From Halomonas halodenitrificans DSM 735 (GTDB taxonomy: Bacteria > Pseudomonadota > Gammaproteobacteria > Pseudomonadales > Halomonadaceae): 64,000 nucleotides of DNA. Positions within the stretch are counted from its first letter, which is position 1; the number at the start of each line of letters is the position of its first letter. This document shows, one piece after another, positions 23,774 through 33,360 of the stretch. The stretch lies in NCBI RefSeq assembly GCF_000620045.1, contig NZ_JHVH01000017.1, positions 1-64,000 of the forward strand. The letters are read 5' to 3'. The notes under the pieces are model-generated. The model did not search any database and was not told where the DNA came from. It saw nothing but the letters and a program-made list of their open reading frames with translations. A program made the position numbers and the translations under genes.

Positions 23774-26722
23774 TCACCGTCCTTCCTCGCCCACCGTGAC
23801 GATGACTCGTACCGCATCCAGGCGCAGTCGAGTTCCTTCGATGGCCTCGTCCAGCGCGGTGCGCTCGTCGCGCAGCGCGGTGAGCTCTTCCTCGCGTACC
23901 GCCGGATTGCGGCGCGCCAGGGCGGTCAGTCGGGCCAGCTCGCCATCCAGTGCGTCGCGCATGCGGGCCTGGGCGTCCTCGACGATGGTGGGCAGTTCGC
24001 GTTCCGCCTCGCCTTCGCCGCGGTCGAGCAGTTCGCGCAGCACGTCCAGGCGGCTGCGGATCAGGTCCCGCGCCATCGCCTTCTTGACCTTCTGCAGGTT
24101 TTTCGAGAGCCCGGTGAAGGAGATCTTGTCGGTCAGGTTGGCTCCGGATTCGTCCAGCAGCACGCGCACCGCCGTGGGCGGCAGGAAGCGATTGAGGTGC
24201 AATTTCCTGGGTGCCGGACAGTGGGTGCGATAGATCAATTCCACCATGACGCGCCCGGGCGGCAGCGAAGGGTGCTGGAGCAGCGCCAGCGCGGTGTTGC
24301 CCATGCTGCCGTCGAGGATGCGCCCCATTATCTCGCGCACCACCGGGTGCTCCCAGGAAAGTCGTTGTACGTCGTCACGGGCCAGCGCCCGCGAGCGCGA
24401 CAGGGTGGCGGAGAAGCCTTCCTCGCCCTTGGCCAGCCCCGGCAGGCCGTCGAGCATCTGGGGGCCGGCCACCAGGTGCTGGATGCCGCCGCCCAGGTCC
24501 TGGCTGTCGACGCCGAAGATATCCAGCGCCAGGTCCAGGTAGCGGCGCAGGGCGCGGTCCTCGTCCAGCTCGCCGATGGCCGCGGCTACCGCCTCGGCAC
24601 GCTCGTGTCGGCAGGCGTTGAGTTCCAGCAGGCGATTGCGACCGGCGTCGCGCTCGGCCAGTCGGCTATCGAACAGCGCTCGGGTTTCCTCGACCACCTC
24701 CTCGATGGCCTCGTCGTCGAGCAGGGCGTCGGCCAGGGCATCGCCGAAGGCATCGAAGATCTCGCTGCCGATGCCGTGGGGGGCGCTGAAGGCGTCCATG
24801 CCGTCGCGATACCAGCGCAGCAGCTTCTCGCCGGGGCTGGCCTCGAAGACCGGCACATGGAGCTCGATGGCGTGGCGCTGGCCGATGCGGTCCAGGCGGC
24901 CGATGCGTTGTTCCAGCTGATCGGGATGCAGCGGGAGGTCGAACATCACCAGGTGGCGGCAGAACTGGAAGTTGCGCCCCTCGGAACCGATCTCGGAGCA
25001 CACCAGCACCTGGCAGCCTTCCTCTTCATCGGCGAAGGCCGCCGCGGCGCGGTCGCGTTCCACCAGCGAGAGCCCTTCGTGGAACACCGGGGCGTGGTAG
25101 CCGCCCAGCACACGCAGGGCCTCGGCCAGCTCCTCGGCGGTTTCCCGCTCATGGGCGATCACCAGCACCTTGTCACCGGCCAGGCCGCCCTCGCCATCGT
25201 CGGCCAGGCGCTCCAGCAGCCAGTTGACCCGGGGGTCGATCTGCCACCAGGGCTCGCTGTTGAGCGGGTCATCGGAGAGGGCGCGGTACATGGCATCCAG
25301 GTAGATCAGCACCTCGGGGTGGTCGAGGCCGCTCTCGATCAGCAGGTCGTCGAGGTAATCCTCGTCGCGGTCCAGCTTGCGCAGCACGCGCCGATAGGCG
25401 GCCGGTGGCGCGAGTTCGGTGACGTGCAGGCGCCGCTCGGGGAAGCCGCCTACGTGGCGGCGGCTGTTGCGGAACATTACCCGGCCGGTGCCGTGACGGT
25501 CGAGCAGCTGGTCGCGTAGCTGGTCGCGGACGGCATCGTGCTGGGCCGCGTCGGCCTCGGGGTTGGCCAGGGTGGCGAGCAGGGCCAGGCTGTCGGGTTC
25601 ATCGATCACCGCCGCCACGCGCTCGCGCTCCTCATCGCTGCCGGGCAGGCGCTCCAGGGCATCGATCGCCTGGGCCACCTCCACATAGTGGGTCTCTTCC
25701 TCGCGGAAGGCCGCTAGGCTGTGATAGCGACCCGGGTCGAGCAGGCGCAGGCGGGCGAAGTGGCTCTCCAGGCCCATCTGCTCCGGGGTGGCGGTCAGCA
25801 GCAGCAGGCCCTCGCTCTCGGCGGCGAGGCGCTCTACGCAGGCGTAGCTGGTGCCGACCTGCTCCTCGCTCCAGTCCAGGTGATGAGCCTCGTCGACGAT
25901 CAGCAGGTCCCAGGAGCAGGCCTGGGCTTGGGTCTGGCGGTGGGGGTTGGCGAATAACCAGTCCTGGCTGGCCAGGATCAGCTGGCCGGCCTCGAAGGGA
26001 TTGGTGTCGCCGTGGGCCTGGCTCTGCTGCTCGTCGAGCAGGGTAACCTCGAGGGCGAAGCGGCGCAGCAGCTCCACCAGCCACTGATGGGTCAGGCTGT
26101 CCGGCACCAGGATCAAGGCCCGCTCGGCGCGCCCGGTGAGCAGCAGGCGGTGCAGGATCAGCCCCGCCTCGATGGTCTTGCCCAGGCCGACCTCGTCGGC
26201 GAGCAGGACCCGCGGGGCATGACGCCGAGCGACCTCGTCGGCGATATACAGCTGATGGGGGATCAGGTCGATGCGGGGGCCGGACAGGCCCAGCGCCGGG
26301 CTCTGCTCCACCCGATGATAGTGGTGCAGGGTGCGAAAGCGCAGGTCGAACCAGTCGTTGCGATTGACCTGGCCGGTTAGCAGTCGGTCGCGAGCCTGGT
26401 CGAACTGCATGCTGTCGGCCAGGCGGGCCTCGGAAAGCTCGGTAAGTTCACCTTGGTCGTTCTCGCCGATATAGACGATCAGGCCGCCGGCTTCCTTGGC
26501 GTCATCGACGGTCAGTGTCCAGCCTTCGGCCGCCTGGATGCGGTCGCCGCTGCCGAAGGCCACCCGCGTGAGCGGGGCCTGGCGGCTGCTGTAGGTGCGG
26601 GTCTCCTGGCTGGCGCCGAACAGCACGGTCACGCTGCGGGCGTCACAATTGAGGATAGTGCCTAGGCCGAGTTCGGCCTCGCCGTCGCTGATCCAGCGCT
26701 GGCCGGGGGTGAAGTCGCTCAT
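23774..26722 (-). CDS. rapA: RNA polymerase-associated SWI2/SNF2 ATPase RapA
   Basis: This 982-residue protein is close to E. coli RapA in length (968). It has N-terminal Tudor-like segments (FTPGQRWISDGEAELGLGTI), Walker A ADEVGLGKTIEAGLIL near residue 175, DEAH box LLIVDEAHHLDW, and helicase C motifs including EGRNFQFCRHLVMFDLP and QRIGRLDRIGQ. RapA binds RNA polymerase core and promotes recycling after termination, especially at high salt, which suits a halophile. Its 3' end converges on the epimerase gene about 28 bp away, where GGCTTG and CAAGCC at 23739-23755 form a weak hairpin. Confidence 0.97.
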   Translation of the reverse strand: MSDFTPGQRWISDGEAELGLGTILNCDARSVTVLFGASQETRTYSSRQAPLTRVAFGSGDRIQAAEGWTLTVDDAKEAGGLIVYIGENDQGELTELSEARLADSMQFDQARDRLLTGQVNRNDWFDLRFRTLHHYHRVEQSPALGLSGPRIDLIPHQLYIADEVARRHAPRVLLADEVGLGKTIEAGLILHRLLLTGRAERALILVPDSLTHQWLVELLRRFALEVTLLDEQQSQAHGDTNPFEAGQLILASQDWLFANPHRQTQAQACSWDLLIVDEAHHLDWSEEQVGTSYACVERLAAESEGLLLLTATPEQMGLESHFARLRLLDPGRYHSLAAFREEETHYVEVAQAIDALERLPGSDEERERVAAVIDEPDSLALLATLANPEADAAQHDAVRDQLRDQLLDRHGTGRVMFRNSRRHVGGFPERRLHVTELAPPAAYRRVLRKLDRDEDYLDDLLIESGLDHPEVLIYLDAMYRALSDDPLNSEPWWQIDPRVNWLLERLADDGEGGLAGDKVLVIAHERETAEELAEALRVLGGYHAPVFHEGLSLVERDRAAAAFADEEEGCQVLVCSEIGSEGRNFQFCRHLVMFDLPLHPDQLEQRIGRLDRIGQRHAIELHVPVFEASPGEKLLRWYRDGMDAFSAPHGIGSEIFDAFGDALADALLDDEAIEEVVEETRALFDSRLAERDAGRNRLLELNACRHERAEAVAAAIGELDEDRALRRYLDLALDIFGVDSQDLGGGIQHLVAGPQMLDGLPGLAKGEEGFSATLSRSRALARDDVQRLSWEHPVVREIMGRILDGSMGNTALALLQHPSLPPGRVMVELIYRTHCPAPRKLHLNRFLPPTAVRVLLDESGANLTDKISFTGLSKNLQKVKKAMARDLIRSRLDVLRELLDRGEGEAERELPTIVEDAQARMRDALDGELARLTALARRNPAVREEELTALRDERTALDEAIEGTRLRLDAVRVIVTVGEEGR

Positions 26723-27027
26723 GATGCCTCGAGGATGCTGTAACAGGGTGCGCTCACGGCCACCCGGAAGGGCGGCCTGGACAAAGGCGCGGTATCTTAC
26801 AGCAAAGCCCGGCGCGGCTTAAGCCTCGGGCACCTGATGGTGCCTTTATGGGAGAGTCTCGGTGCGACAAATATATCCTGGTCGACCAGCAGCCGAGGCC
26901 AGTGCCAGCGGAACGTTCAGGGCCTGGTAGGCAGGGGCTTACTCGGCACCGGCCACGATGCCGGCAATCAGGCTCATGGTGATCGTGGCTGTGGCCGCAT
27001 GGCCTGTACCATGCGGCGAGGTGTTGC
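26723..27027. other. Intergenic region upstream of rapA
   Basis: About 305 bp hold no convincing gene. The left part must contain the rapA promoter. A small hairpin, GGCACC (26829-26834) and GGTGCC (26839-26844) with a 4-nt loop followed by TTT, could be a weak terminator on the plus strand, but no plus-strand gene precedes it. Confidence 0.5.
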
Positions 27028-27828
27028 TTACTTGCCGAGCAGCCGCACGACCGAGCCGCCGCCGTGGACCTTGATGGTCTGGCCGCTGACCCAGGCGCTG
27101 GCCGGCGAGGTCAGCCACAGCATTGCGTTGGCAATATCCCGGGGCTGTCCGGTGCGACCGATCAGGTTGTCAGGGTGCTTGAGCTTTTCCTGGATGGCGG
27201 GGTCCAGGCCCGCAGCGGCGTAGCCCTCGGTCAGCACCGTGCCGATCAGCACCGAGTTGACTCGGACCTTCTGAGCCAGCATGTGAGCGATCGAGACCAT
27301 CATCTGGTTGAGCGCCGCCTTGGCGGTGCCGTAGGCCAGGATGTCGTAGGCCGGCACGGCAGAGGAGAATGAACCGGAGTTGACGACACTGGGGTTCTCC
27401 GCCTCGAGAAGATGCGGGAGGCAAGCCATGGTCATGCGATAGGCGCTGATGGTGTTGAGTCGGTAGGCCTCGATCAACTCATCGTCGCTGATCGCGGTGG
27501 GGTCGGGGTGACGCGGCCCCCAGCCGACATTGTTGATTAGCGTCGAGAGGCCGCCGAACTCGGCCACGGCGGCGGTGACCACCGCATCGATATCCTCGCT
27601 GCGGGTCACGTCGCAGCCCATGCCCAGGCAGCGACTGCCGGTCTCGGCCTCGATCGCGGCGGCCGTTTCCTGGGACTTGTCGCCCTGGAGGTCCGCAATC
27701 ATCACTTGTGCCCCGGCGCCGGCCAGGGTTCTTGCGATCCCCGCGCCGATGTTCTGGGCACCGCCGGTAACGATCACGCTGTGGCCGCCCATGTGGAAAT
27801 CGGCGAAGGCATCGAATGGGTGGGTCAT
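27028..27828 (-). CDS. Short-chain dehydrogenase/reductase
   Basis: This 266-residue classical SDR has the cofactor motif TGGAQNIGAGIA near residue 21, LINNVGWG, catalytic Ser in NSGSFSSAVPAYD, the YGTAK pair, and a C-terminal SPASAWVSGQTIKVHGGGS typical of 7-alpha-hydroxysteroid dehydrogenase-like enzymes. It lies 89 bp downstream of hdhA on the same strand and may form a two-gene operon or be a diverged paralogue. The substrate is unknown. Confidence 0.9.
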   Translation of the reverse strand: MTHPFDAFADFHMGGHSVIVTGGAQNIGAGIARTLAGAGAQVMIADLQGDKSQETAAAIEAETGSRCLGMGCDVTRSEDIDAVVTAAVAEFGGLSTLINNVGWGPRHPDPTAISDDELIEAYRLNTISAYRMTMACLPHLLEAENPSVVNSGSFSSAVPAYDILAYGTAKAALNQMMVSIAHMLAQKVRVNSVLIGTVLTEGYAAAGLDPAIQEKLKHPDNLIGRTGQPRDIANAMLWLTSPASAWVSGQTIKVHGGGSVVRLLGK

Positions 27829-27917
27829 GGCATTACTTTCCTTGTACTTATGGCTTGAGCTTCAGGGTTGATATAGCGGAGCGGTTCATGGCGAATGCCG
27901 GGCCGCCCGCCATCGGA

Positions 27918-28685
27918 TTAGTCCAGTTCCTGCACGCCGCCGCCGGAGACGGTCAGGATCTGACCGCTGATCCAGCTCGAGGCCGGCGCGCAGAGGAATA
28001 GCGCCGCGTTGGCCATGTCCTCGGGCTCGCCGAGTCGCTTGATCGGGGTATGGGTCAGCATCTGCTGCTCGACCTCGTCGTTGAGTACCGACTTCAATGC
28101 CTCGGTGCGGGTGGCCCCCGGGGCGATGCCGTTGACTCGAATGTTCCTGGGGCCGAGGTCGAAGGCGATGTTGCGCACCAGATGGCTGGTGGCCGCCTTG
28201 GAGGAGGCATAGGAAGCCATGCGCTTGTTCTTGTTCTCGGCCGACATCGAGGTGATGGCCAGTATCGCGCCGCCCCCGGCCTTCTCCATCTCCGGCGCGG
28301 CCAGCTGGGCCAGTCGGAACAGCGAGAAGACGTTCAGGTCGTAGGCGCGACGGAAGTCTTCCATGGGCATGTCGAAGGGCTTGGGGCCGCCGCCTCCGGC
28401 GTTGCTGACCAGCAGTGTCAGCTTGCCGAAGGTATCCACCGCCTTGGCCACGACCCCGCTGAGGTCTGCCTCGCGGGTGACGTCGCAGGCGACGCCGATA
28501 GCCCGGCCGCCGGCGTCTTCAATGTCTTTCGCCACCATGGCGGCCGAATCGGCATCCAGGTCGCTGACCACGACGGCGGCGCCGGCCCGGGCGAATGTTT
28601 CGGCGATAGCTTGGCCGATGCCGGCGCCGGCGCCGGTGATGAGGGCGACCTGGTCGGTCAGCGTAAACTGCTGGGGATCGTACAT
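27918..28685 (-). CDS. hdhA: 7-alpha-hydroxysteroid dehydrogenase-like SDR
   Basis: This 255-residue SDR follows E. coli HdhA closely: VALITGAGAGIGQAIAETFA, NAGGGGPKPFDMPMEDFRRA, ITSMSAENKNKRMASYASSK with the YxxxK pair, IRVNGIAPGATRTEALKSV, and terminal ISGQILTVSGGGVQELD. HdhA oxidises 7-alpha-hydroxy bile acids with NAD. In an environmental bacterium the physiological substrate may be another hydroxylated alicycle. The next upstream gene (TlpA-like) ends 28 bp before its start on the same strand, so read-through is possible. Confidence 0.9.
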   Translation of the reverse strand: MYDPQQFTLTDQVALITGAGAGIGQAIAETFARAGAAVVVSDLDADSAAMVAKDIEDAGGRAIGVACDVTREADLSGVVAKAVDTFGKLTLLVSNAGGGGPKPFDMPMEDFRRAYDLNVFSLFRLAQLAAPEMEKAGGGAILAITSMSAENKNKRMASYASSKAATSHLVRNIAFDLGPRNIRVNGIAPGATRTEALKSVLNDEVEQQMLTHTPIKRLGEPEDMANAALFLCAPASSWISGQILTVSGGGVQELD

Positions 28686-28713
28686 GGGGAGCTCCCTTAG
28701 GGATCGGGGGTGA

Positions 28714-29517
28714 TTAGGAGGACGGCGTCAGCCAGGCGTCGAGATGGGCGCGAGTCAGCTCGCCCACATGTTGTTCCACGGCCCGGCCCTGAGCGTCGAA
28801 CAGCAAGGTGGTGGGCAGCCCGGGAGACTCGCTCAGCACCATCAGCTCCTGGTGCGGGTCGAGCAGCGGATAGCGAAAGTCGAGCTCCTGGTCGTCCAGG
28901 TAGCGCACCACCTGCAGCAGCGACTCGCCCTGGTTGGCGATTACCACGGTAACGCCTTCACGGGCATCGGCCGCAGCCAGCAGGGGCATTTCGCGCCGGC
29001 AGGGCGGGCACCAGGTGGCCCACAGGTTGAGTACGACGCGTTCGCCCTCGAGGTCGCGCAGGTTGACGAGCTCGCCTTCGAGGTTTTCCAGGGTCGTATC
29101 GGGCAGGGTCTTGAGCGCCATGCCGCTACCGAAGGGCGCCAGGGTAACGGTGGCCAGCCACAGCGCCGATACCACCACCAGCATGGCCATGGCGCCGATC
29201 AGTCGACCCAGATGGTCGCGCAGCGCCCAACCGGTCCAGATAAGCCCGGCCATCAGACCCCAGAGCCCGTGGTAGCCGGGCTGCCACAGCTTGAGGATAT
29301 CCAGCGGGGCGGTGGCGTAGGCATCGAGATGGAGCGCCACATGGCCGACCCGCGCGCCGATCAACCAGACCAGCAGCAGGCCATTGAACCAGCGGCTGTG
29401 AGTTCGGCGCGGCAGGCCCAGTAGCCAACCGCTGACGCCCAGCAAAAGCAGTGCCGCCACGAGCGCGTAGAGGCGGGGTAACGAAAGCAGGACGGGGCCC
29501 AGGGCGATGGCATCCAT
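28714..29517 (-). CDS. Membrane-anchored TlpA/ResA-like thiol-disulfide oxidoreductase
   Basis: This 267-residue protein has two parts. Residues 1-125 contain several transmembrane helices (LYALVAALLLLGVSGWLLGL, WFNGLLLVWLIGARVGHVAL, YHGLWGLMAGLIWTGWAL, and another near 110-130) that recall the core of prolipoprotein diacylglyceryl transferase. Residues about 140-267 form a TlpA-type thioredoxin domain with active-site CPPC in LWATWCPPCRREMPLL. It probably reduces disulfides in the periplasm, for example in cytochrome c or envelope protein maturation. ATG 29517 starts just before the first helix; an earlier start at 29655 would add non-conserved residues. Confidence 0.88.
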   Translation of the reverse strand: MDAIALGPVLLSLPRLYALVAALLLLGVSGWLLGLPRRTHSRWFNGLLLVWLIGARVGHVALHLDAYATAPLDILKLWQPGYHGLWGLMAGLIWTGWALRDHLGRLIGAMAMLVVVSALWLATVTLAPFGSGMALKTLPDTTLENLEGELVNLRDLEGERVVLNLWATWCPPCRREMPLLAAADAREGVTVVIANQGESLLQVVRYLDDQELDFRYPLLDPHQELMVLSESPGLPTTLLFDAQGRAVEQHVGELTRAHLDAWLTPSS

Positions 29518-29673
29518 GAAGCATGACTCCTTGAGGGCAGGGTCGGCGGGCGATGGGTGAGCGGTTACACTGTGGCGCAGCCGACTCCGGACCCCGTCAA
29601 GCCTACTGCCGGTGACCGGGACTGTCATCCACGGCATTCGATCCATCTTGCGCAATTGCTACCGGGAGCCACC

Positions 29674-29928
29674 ATGGCCAAGTCTGCCTTCGATACCCTG
29701 CGCGCCCTGGCCATCGCCAGTCAGGCGCTGGGCTTTATCCTGATCATTACGCTGGAAACGGTAATGGGCGATGCTGCTCGCCCCTGGCAGGGCTTGACCC
29801 TGGCCGCCATGGTGGTGGCCGCGTTATGGATCGCCCTGGCGCGGCGCTATCGCCGCAATCAGTCACGCCGGGCGGCGGCACAACGGCGGGCCGATTCCGG
29901 AGAATCTCGAGACGAGGGTGAGCATTAA
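29674..29928 (+). CDS. Small two-helix membrane protein of unknown function
   Basis: This 84-residue protein starts at ATG 29674 with CGGGAG upstream. Helix one spans roughly ALAIASQALGFILIITLE and helix two LTLAAMVVAALWIALA. A very basic Arg/Ala-rich tail follows. It has no recognisable domain. It is divergent from the TlpA-like gene and precedes usp by about 200 bp. Confidence 0.65.
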   Translation: MAKSAFDTLRALAIASQALGFILIITLETVMGDAARPWQGLTLAAMVVAALWIALARRYRRNQSRRAAAQRRADSGESRDEGEH

Positions 29929-30135
29929 AGAATGCTCCCTTGTTCTGTCGTCGGGACTGCGCGATGGGTTCATGCTGCCGCGACTGTAGCTCTCGGGCAG
30001 CTCGGACTTTTGTCCACGGGCAAAGATAGTCAGAGCCATGCTTGATATAGAGCAAGTATTGGGGCCGCCGTGAGGCTATGCTGTGAGAAGTGGGTACCCT
30101 TGGCCCATCACCTTCTCAGCTGCAGGAGCGACACC

Positions 30136-30588
30136 ATGTATTCGAAGATTCTGGTTCCTCTCGACGGTTCCGAGCATGCCATCAAGGCGCTCAGGGTTGC
30201 CGCTTCCCTGGCCCGTGGGGGAGAGGCGAAACTGCACCTGATGACCGTGGCGGAATATCCACCGGACAATATCGGGCTGTTTGCGGGAGGCCCCGTCGAG
30301 CCCTTTTCCGCCGAGGAGCGAGAGAAGCTGGCCCAGGGCATGAAGGATGAGGCTCGCAAGGTGATCGAGCAGGCGCGTGCCGCGGTTGATCTCGGCGGCC
30401 TGGAGGTGGAAGAGGGTGTGTGCCAGGGGTATCCGGCCCAGCGGATCAAGGAGCAGGCCGAAGAGGTTGGAGCCGACGCTATCGTCATGGGCAGCCGTGG
30501 GCTCAGCAATGTGCGAGGCATGATATTCGGCAGCGTCTCCCACAAGGTCAGTCATATCGCCGATTGTGGTGTCATCACCGTGACCTGA
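30136..30588 (+). CDS. Universal stress protein (UspA family)
   Basis: This 150-residue protein starts MYSKILVPLDGSEHAIKALR and ends with the ATP-binding loop MGSRGLSNVRGMIFGSVSHK (G-2x-G-9x-G-S). Such proteins bind ATP and help survive starvation or oxidative and osmotic stress. ATG 30136 has AGGAGCG upstream; an in-frame start at 30070 adds unrelated sequence. A strong bidirectional terminator lies 30 bp downstream. Confidence 0.95.
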   Translation: MYSKILVPLDGSEHAIKALRVAASLARGGEAKLHLMTVAEYPPDNIGLFAGGPVEPFSAEEREKLAQGMKDEARKVIEQARAAVDLGGLEVEEGVCQGYPAQRIKEQAEEVGADAIVMGSRGLSNVRGMIFGSVSHKVSHIADCGVITVT

Positions 30589-30621
30589 GGGGCGATGAGC
30601 CCCGTCGGGGGCATGGCAACG

Positions 30622-30661
30622 AAAAACGGCCACCGCTCTAATGAGCTGAGTGGCCGTTTTT
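30622..30661. terminator. Bidirectional rho-independent terminator after usp and the BCCT gene
   Basis: AAAAACGGCCAC (30622-30633) and GTGGCCGTTTTT (30650-30661) are perfect inverted repeats with A- and T-tracts on the outer sides. They suit termination from both the usp gene and the convergent transporter gene. Confidence 0.9.
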
Positions 30662-30730
30662 CTGGAGCCGTTCTAAGGCCTCGTCACGGTCGAGGCGAGC
30701 GTGACAGCGGGCTTTCCTCGTGCGTTCACG

Positions 30731-32785
30731 TCAATTCGCCTCGTGAGCATTGAGCGCGAACTCCTGCATTTGCAGGAATTCCAGGTGGCGCCCGTACTGA
30801 TCCAGCACGTCGTCCAGCAGCTGCTCCCTGGTATAGCCCATGATGTCGTAACCTTGTGAGGCGGCGACGTCGAGGTAGACCTCCATGCGCACAAACTTGT
30901 CTGCCGCCTGGGCCGGGCGCCCGCCGAATTGCGGTGCCGGCGCTTCCTTGCGGAACACCCGGTAGTGGAAAGGGTGCTCGGAGGAAGGATCGATCTCGAG
31001 CTCAATGTACCTTTCCCCTTCCTCGTTGAGGTGCGTTTCACACGTGGCGGTGATTCCCCGACTCGCGAGCTCATCGACGATTTCCCCGAGAGTGGGCAGA
31101 AGGGTCTTTTCCTCGAATTCCCGGGCCCGCCCTGCATTGGGGAAGGTAAGCATCCGCCCCAGGCGGTACTGCCAGCGCACCTCTGCGCTACGGGTGGTGC
31201 GTCCCGACACGGGCATTGCCTGCTCGCCGCTGTCCAGGCGCCGGGCTTCCACTCGCAACGATCGGTAGAGGCTGATCATTACCAGGATCATCACGAAGGA
31301 GAACGGCAGCCCCATGATGACCGTGGCACTTTGCAGTGCTCCAATCCCGCCCACGATGAGCATCGCGATCGTGAGCGCACCGGTGGCAATCGCCCAGAAG
31401 ATCCGCAGGGCGGCCCGTCCGTCGTGCTGGGGGGTGGGCAGGCGGGAGGAAAGATTCGCCATGACCAGAGCGGCCGAGTCGGCACTGGTGACGTAGAACA
31501 GCAGCGCGGTCAGGGTTGCAAGCCCGGCGATGAACATGAACGCAGGGTAGTGCGAGAGCAGTTCGTAGAATCCACCCTCGGGGTTGAGCACGGTTTCTAT
31601 GCCGAACTTGGCGTCCCCGCTGCGGATGATGTCCAGGGCAGAGTTTCCGTAGATGGAGATCCACATGAGTATGTACGCGAAGGGGATGGTCAGCGTACCG
31701 ATGACGAATTGTCGGATTGTGCGGCCCCGGGAGATTCGGGCGAGGAACATGCCGACGAAGGAGGCCCAGGCGACCCACCAGGCCCAGAAGAACAGGGTCC
31801 AGTCGCTCATCCAGGTGCCAGTGTCCTCGAAGGCAAAGGTCTGCAGGATCATGTTCGGGAACATGTTGACGAAGTCCCCGATGTTCAGCACCAGTCCATC
31901 CAGCAGGTATTGAGTCTTCCCCGTGACGAGGATCCATAGGCTCAGGCCGATCGCGAAGAACACGTTCATCAGCGAGAGAAACTTGATGCCTTTATCAACC
32001 CCGGATACCGCCGAGAGGATGGCGACACCCACGCCCATGACGACGATCGCTATCTGGGTAGCGGTACTCACCGGCACTCCCAGCACGGTGGCTAGCCCCA
32101 CGTTGACCATCACCACGCCGATCCCCAGCGAGGTTGCCACCCCGAAGATCGTGCCCAGAAGCGCCGCAAAGTCCACGGTATCCCCCAGGGGGCCGTGGAT
32201 GCGCTTGCCGAAGATCGGGGCGAGCGAGGAGCGGACGGCGAGAGGAAGCTTCATCCGGTAGGCAAAATACGCCAGGGCCATTCCCATCAGCGCATACATT
32301 CCCCACCCCGAGACCCCGTAGTGGAACAGGGTCCACACGGTGGCCTGCCGGGCGGCGTCGACAGTTTCCGCTGCGCCCGAGGGCGGATGCAGGTACTGGG
32401 TGACGGGCTCGGCGACGGCGAAGAACATCAGGTCGGTACCGATGCCGGCGGCGAACAGCATGGACGCCCAGGCGATGGTGGAGAACTCTGGCTTGGAGTT
32501 TTCCGGCCCGAGCTTGGTGTTGCCAAAACGGGAGAAGGCGAGGTAGATCACGAAGGCGAGCACAGCGCCTGCGAGCAGGACGTAGAACCATCCGAACCAG
32601 TCCGAGGTCCATCCCACCACGGCGCCAAGCACTTCCTGGGCGGATTCGGGGGTAATGAGCGCCCACAGGGTGATCGTTATTGATCCAATGGCGGCCCAGA
32701 TGAATACGGGCCAGTTAACCGGGGGAAGGGCCGTCCTGTTCGTGTGCTCCGAAGATTGCTTGGTGTCTGCGGTCTCGGTGCTCAT
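30731..32785 (-). CDS. BCCT family transporter, BetT-like (choline/betaine uptake)
   Basis: This 684-residue protein has 12 likely transmembrane helices in residues about 25-515. It carries the BCCT signature WTLFFWAWWVAWASFVGMFLA-type Trp-rich segment and the ISRGRTIRQFVIGTL motif. A long cytoplasmic C-terminal domain (about residues 520-684) is typical of BetT-type osmoregulated choline or betaine transporters and absent from shorter BCCT members. It probably imports choline or glycine betaine as compatible solute. ATG 32785 has GGAGG at good spacing. No betaine synthesis genes are in the window. Confidence 0.92.
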   Translation of the reverse strand: MSTETADTKQSSEHTNRTALPPVNWPVFIWAAIGSITITLWALITPESAQEVLGAVVGWTSDWFGWFYVLLAGAVLAFVIYLAFSRFGNTKLGPENSKPEFSTIAWASMLFAAGIGTDLMFFAVAEPVTQYLHPPSGAAETVDAARQATVWTLFHYGVSGWGMYALMGMALAYFAYRMKLPLAVRSSLAPIFGKRIHGPLGDTVDFAALLGTIFGVATSLGIGVVMVNVGLATVLGVPVSTATQIAIVVMGVGVAILSAVSGVDKGIKFLSLMNVFFAIGLSLWILVTGKTQYLLDGLVLNIGDFVNMFPNMILQTFAFEDTGTWMSDWTLFFWAWWVAWASFVGMFLARISRGRTIRQFVIGTLTIPFAYILMWISIYGNSALDIIRSGDAKFGIETVLNPEGGFYELLSHYPAFMFIAGLATLTALLFYVTSADSAALVMANLSSRLPTPQHDGRAALRIFWAIATGALTIAMLIVGGIGALQSATVIMGLPFSFVMILVMISLYRSLRVEARRLDSGEQAMPVSGRTTRSAEVRWQYRLGRMLTFPNAGRAREFEEKTLLPTLGEIVDELASRGITATCETHLNEEGERYIELEIDPSSEHPFHYRVFRKEAPAPQFGGRPAQAADKFVRMEVYLDVAASQGYDIMGYTREQLLDDVLDQYGRHLEFLQMQEFALNAHEAN

Positions 32786-33120
32786 GGCGCACCTCCGGCG
32801 ACCACGTAGGCATCGCATTGCATGTCGTGACTCCTCTACAGTGTCCTCGTGTGCGAAAGCTTGACCTTACCCCGCCTGGCCTGGGTTGCGTAAGGGTGAG
32901 TCGCTGACCGTAGGGGCCATGACGCAGGTGGGCCGCCAATGCGCTTGTCACGGTCGGCGTTTTCATTCCGGGCGGCCGTTTCGGGGCGTCGGCGAGATGA
33001 TTCGCTCGAGTTCTAAGGCGAAAGTTGGCGGCTGCATGGCAAAGCGCTGTGCGCGCCTGGTTCCGGACAATGCTCGGTTCCGCCCTTGCGGTACCTGGTC
33101 GGAATGGAAGGCCGGAAACA
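32786..33120. other. Intergenic region upstream of the BCCT gene
   Basis: About 335 bp between the transporter start and the tRNA terminator hold no convincing coding sequence or RNA gene. The transporter promoter must lie here but no strong consensus was picked out. Short open frames in this stretch lack ribosome binding sites and family likeness. Confidence 0.5.
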
Positions 33121-33145
33121 CAAAGCCCCCGGGGTTCCGAGGGCG
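33121..33145 (-). terminator. Rho-independent terminator of tRNA-Pro
   Basis: On the minus strand GCCCTCGG (33144-33137), a 4-nt loop and CCGGGGGC (33132-33125) pair with one G-T wobble and are followed by TTTG and further T residues. It lies about 60 bp downstream of the tRNA. Confidence 0.75.
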
Positions 33146-33202
33146 ATATCATGCAAAATACCTGCAGCCTGATGCGAGCAGTCTGCAAGTTATTTGAATC
33201 GA

Positions 33203-33279
33203 TGGTCGGAGTAGCAGGATTCGAACCTACGACCTCTGCCTCCCGAAGGCAGCGCTCTACCAAGCTGAGCTATACTCCG
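33203..33279 (-). tRNA. tRNA-Pro(CGG)
   Basis: The 77-nt minus-strand sequence has acceptor arms CGGAGTA and TACTCCG, discriminator A and an encoded CCA. The D-loop contains AGCTTGGTAGAG, the T-arm contains GGTTCGAATCC, and the anticodon loop TTCGGGA gives anticodon CGG, reading CCG proline codons. It lies between the BCCT gene and ispB with its own terminator. Confidence 0.97.
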
Positions 33280-33360
33280 TTGTCGTTTTCAAGGGTGCCC
33301 CTGAGCGACGCAGCGTATTTTACGTCAACGCCGGTGAAATGCAACCCCGTCCTGGCGCCT

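Noticed and set aside
26829..26847. Terminator of a missing plus-strand gene near 26,830
   Set aside because: The hairpin is short, and no coding sequence on the plus strand precedes it; rapA reads the other way.
32886..33202. Small genes in the stretch between the BCCT gene and tRNA-Pro
   Set aside because: Open frames here have no ribosome binding site, overlap the tRNA or its terminator, and resemble no family.
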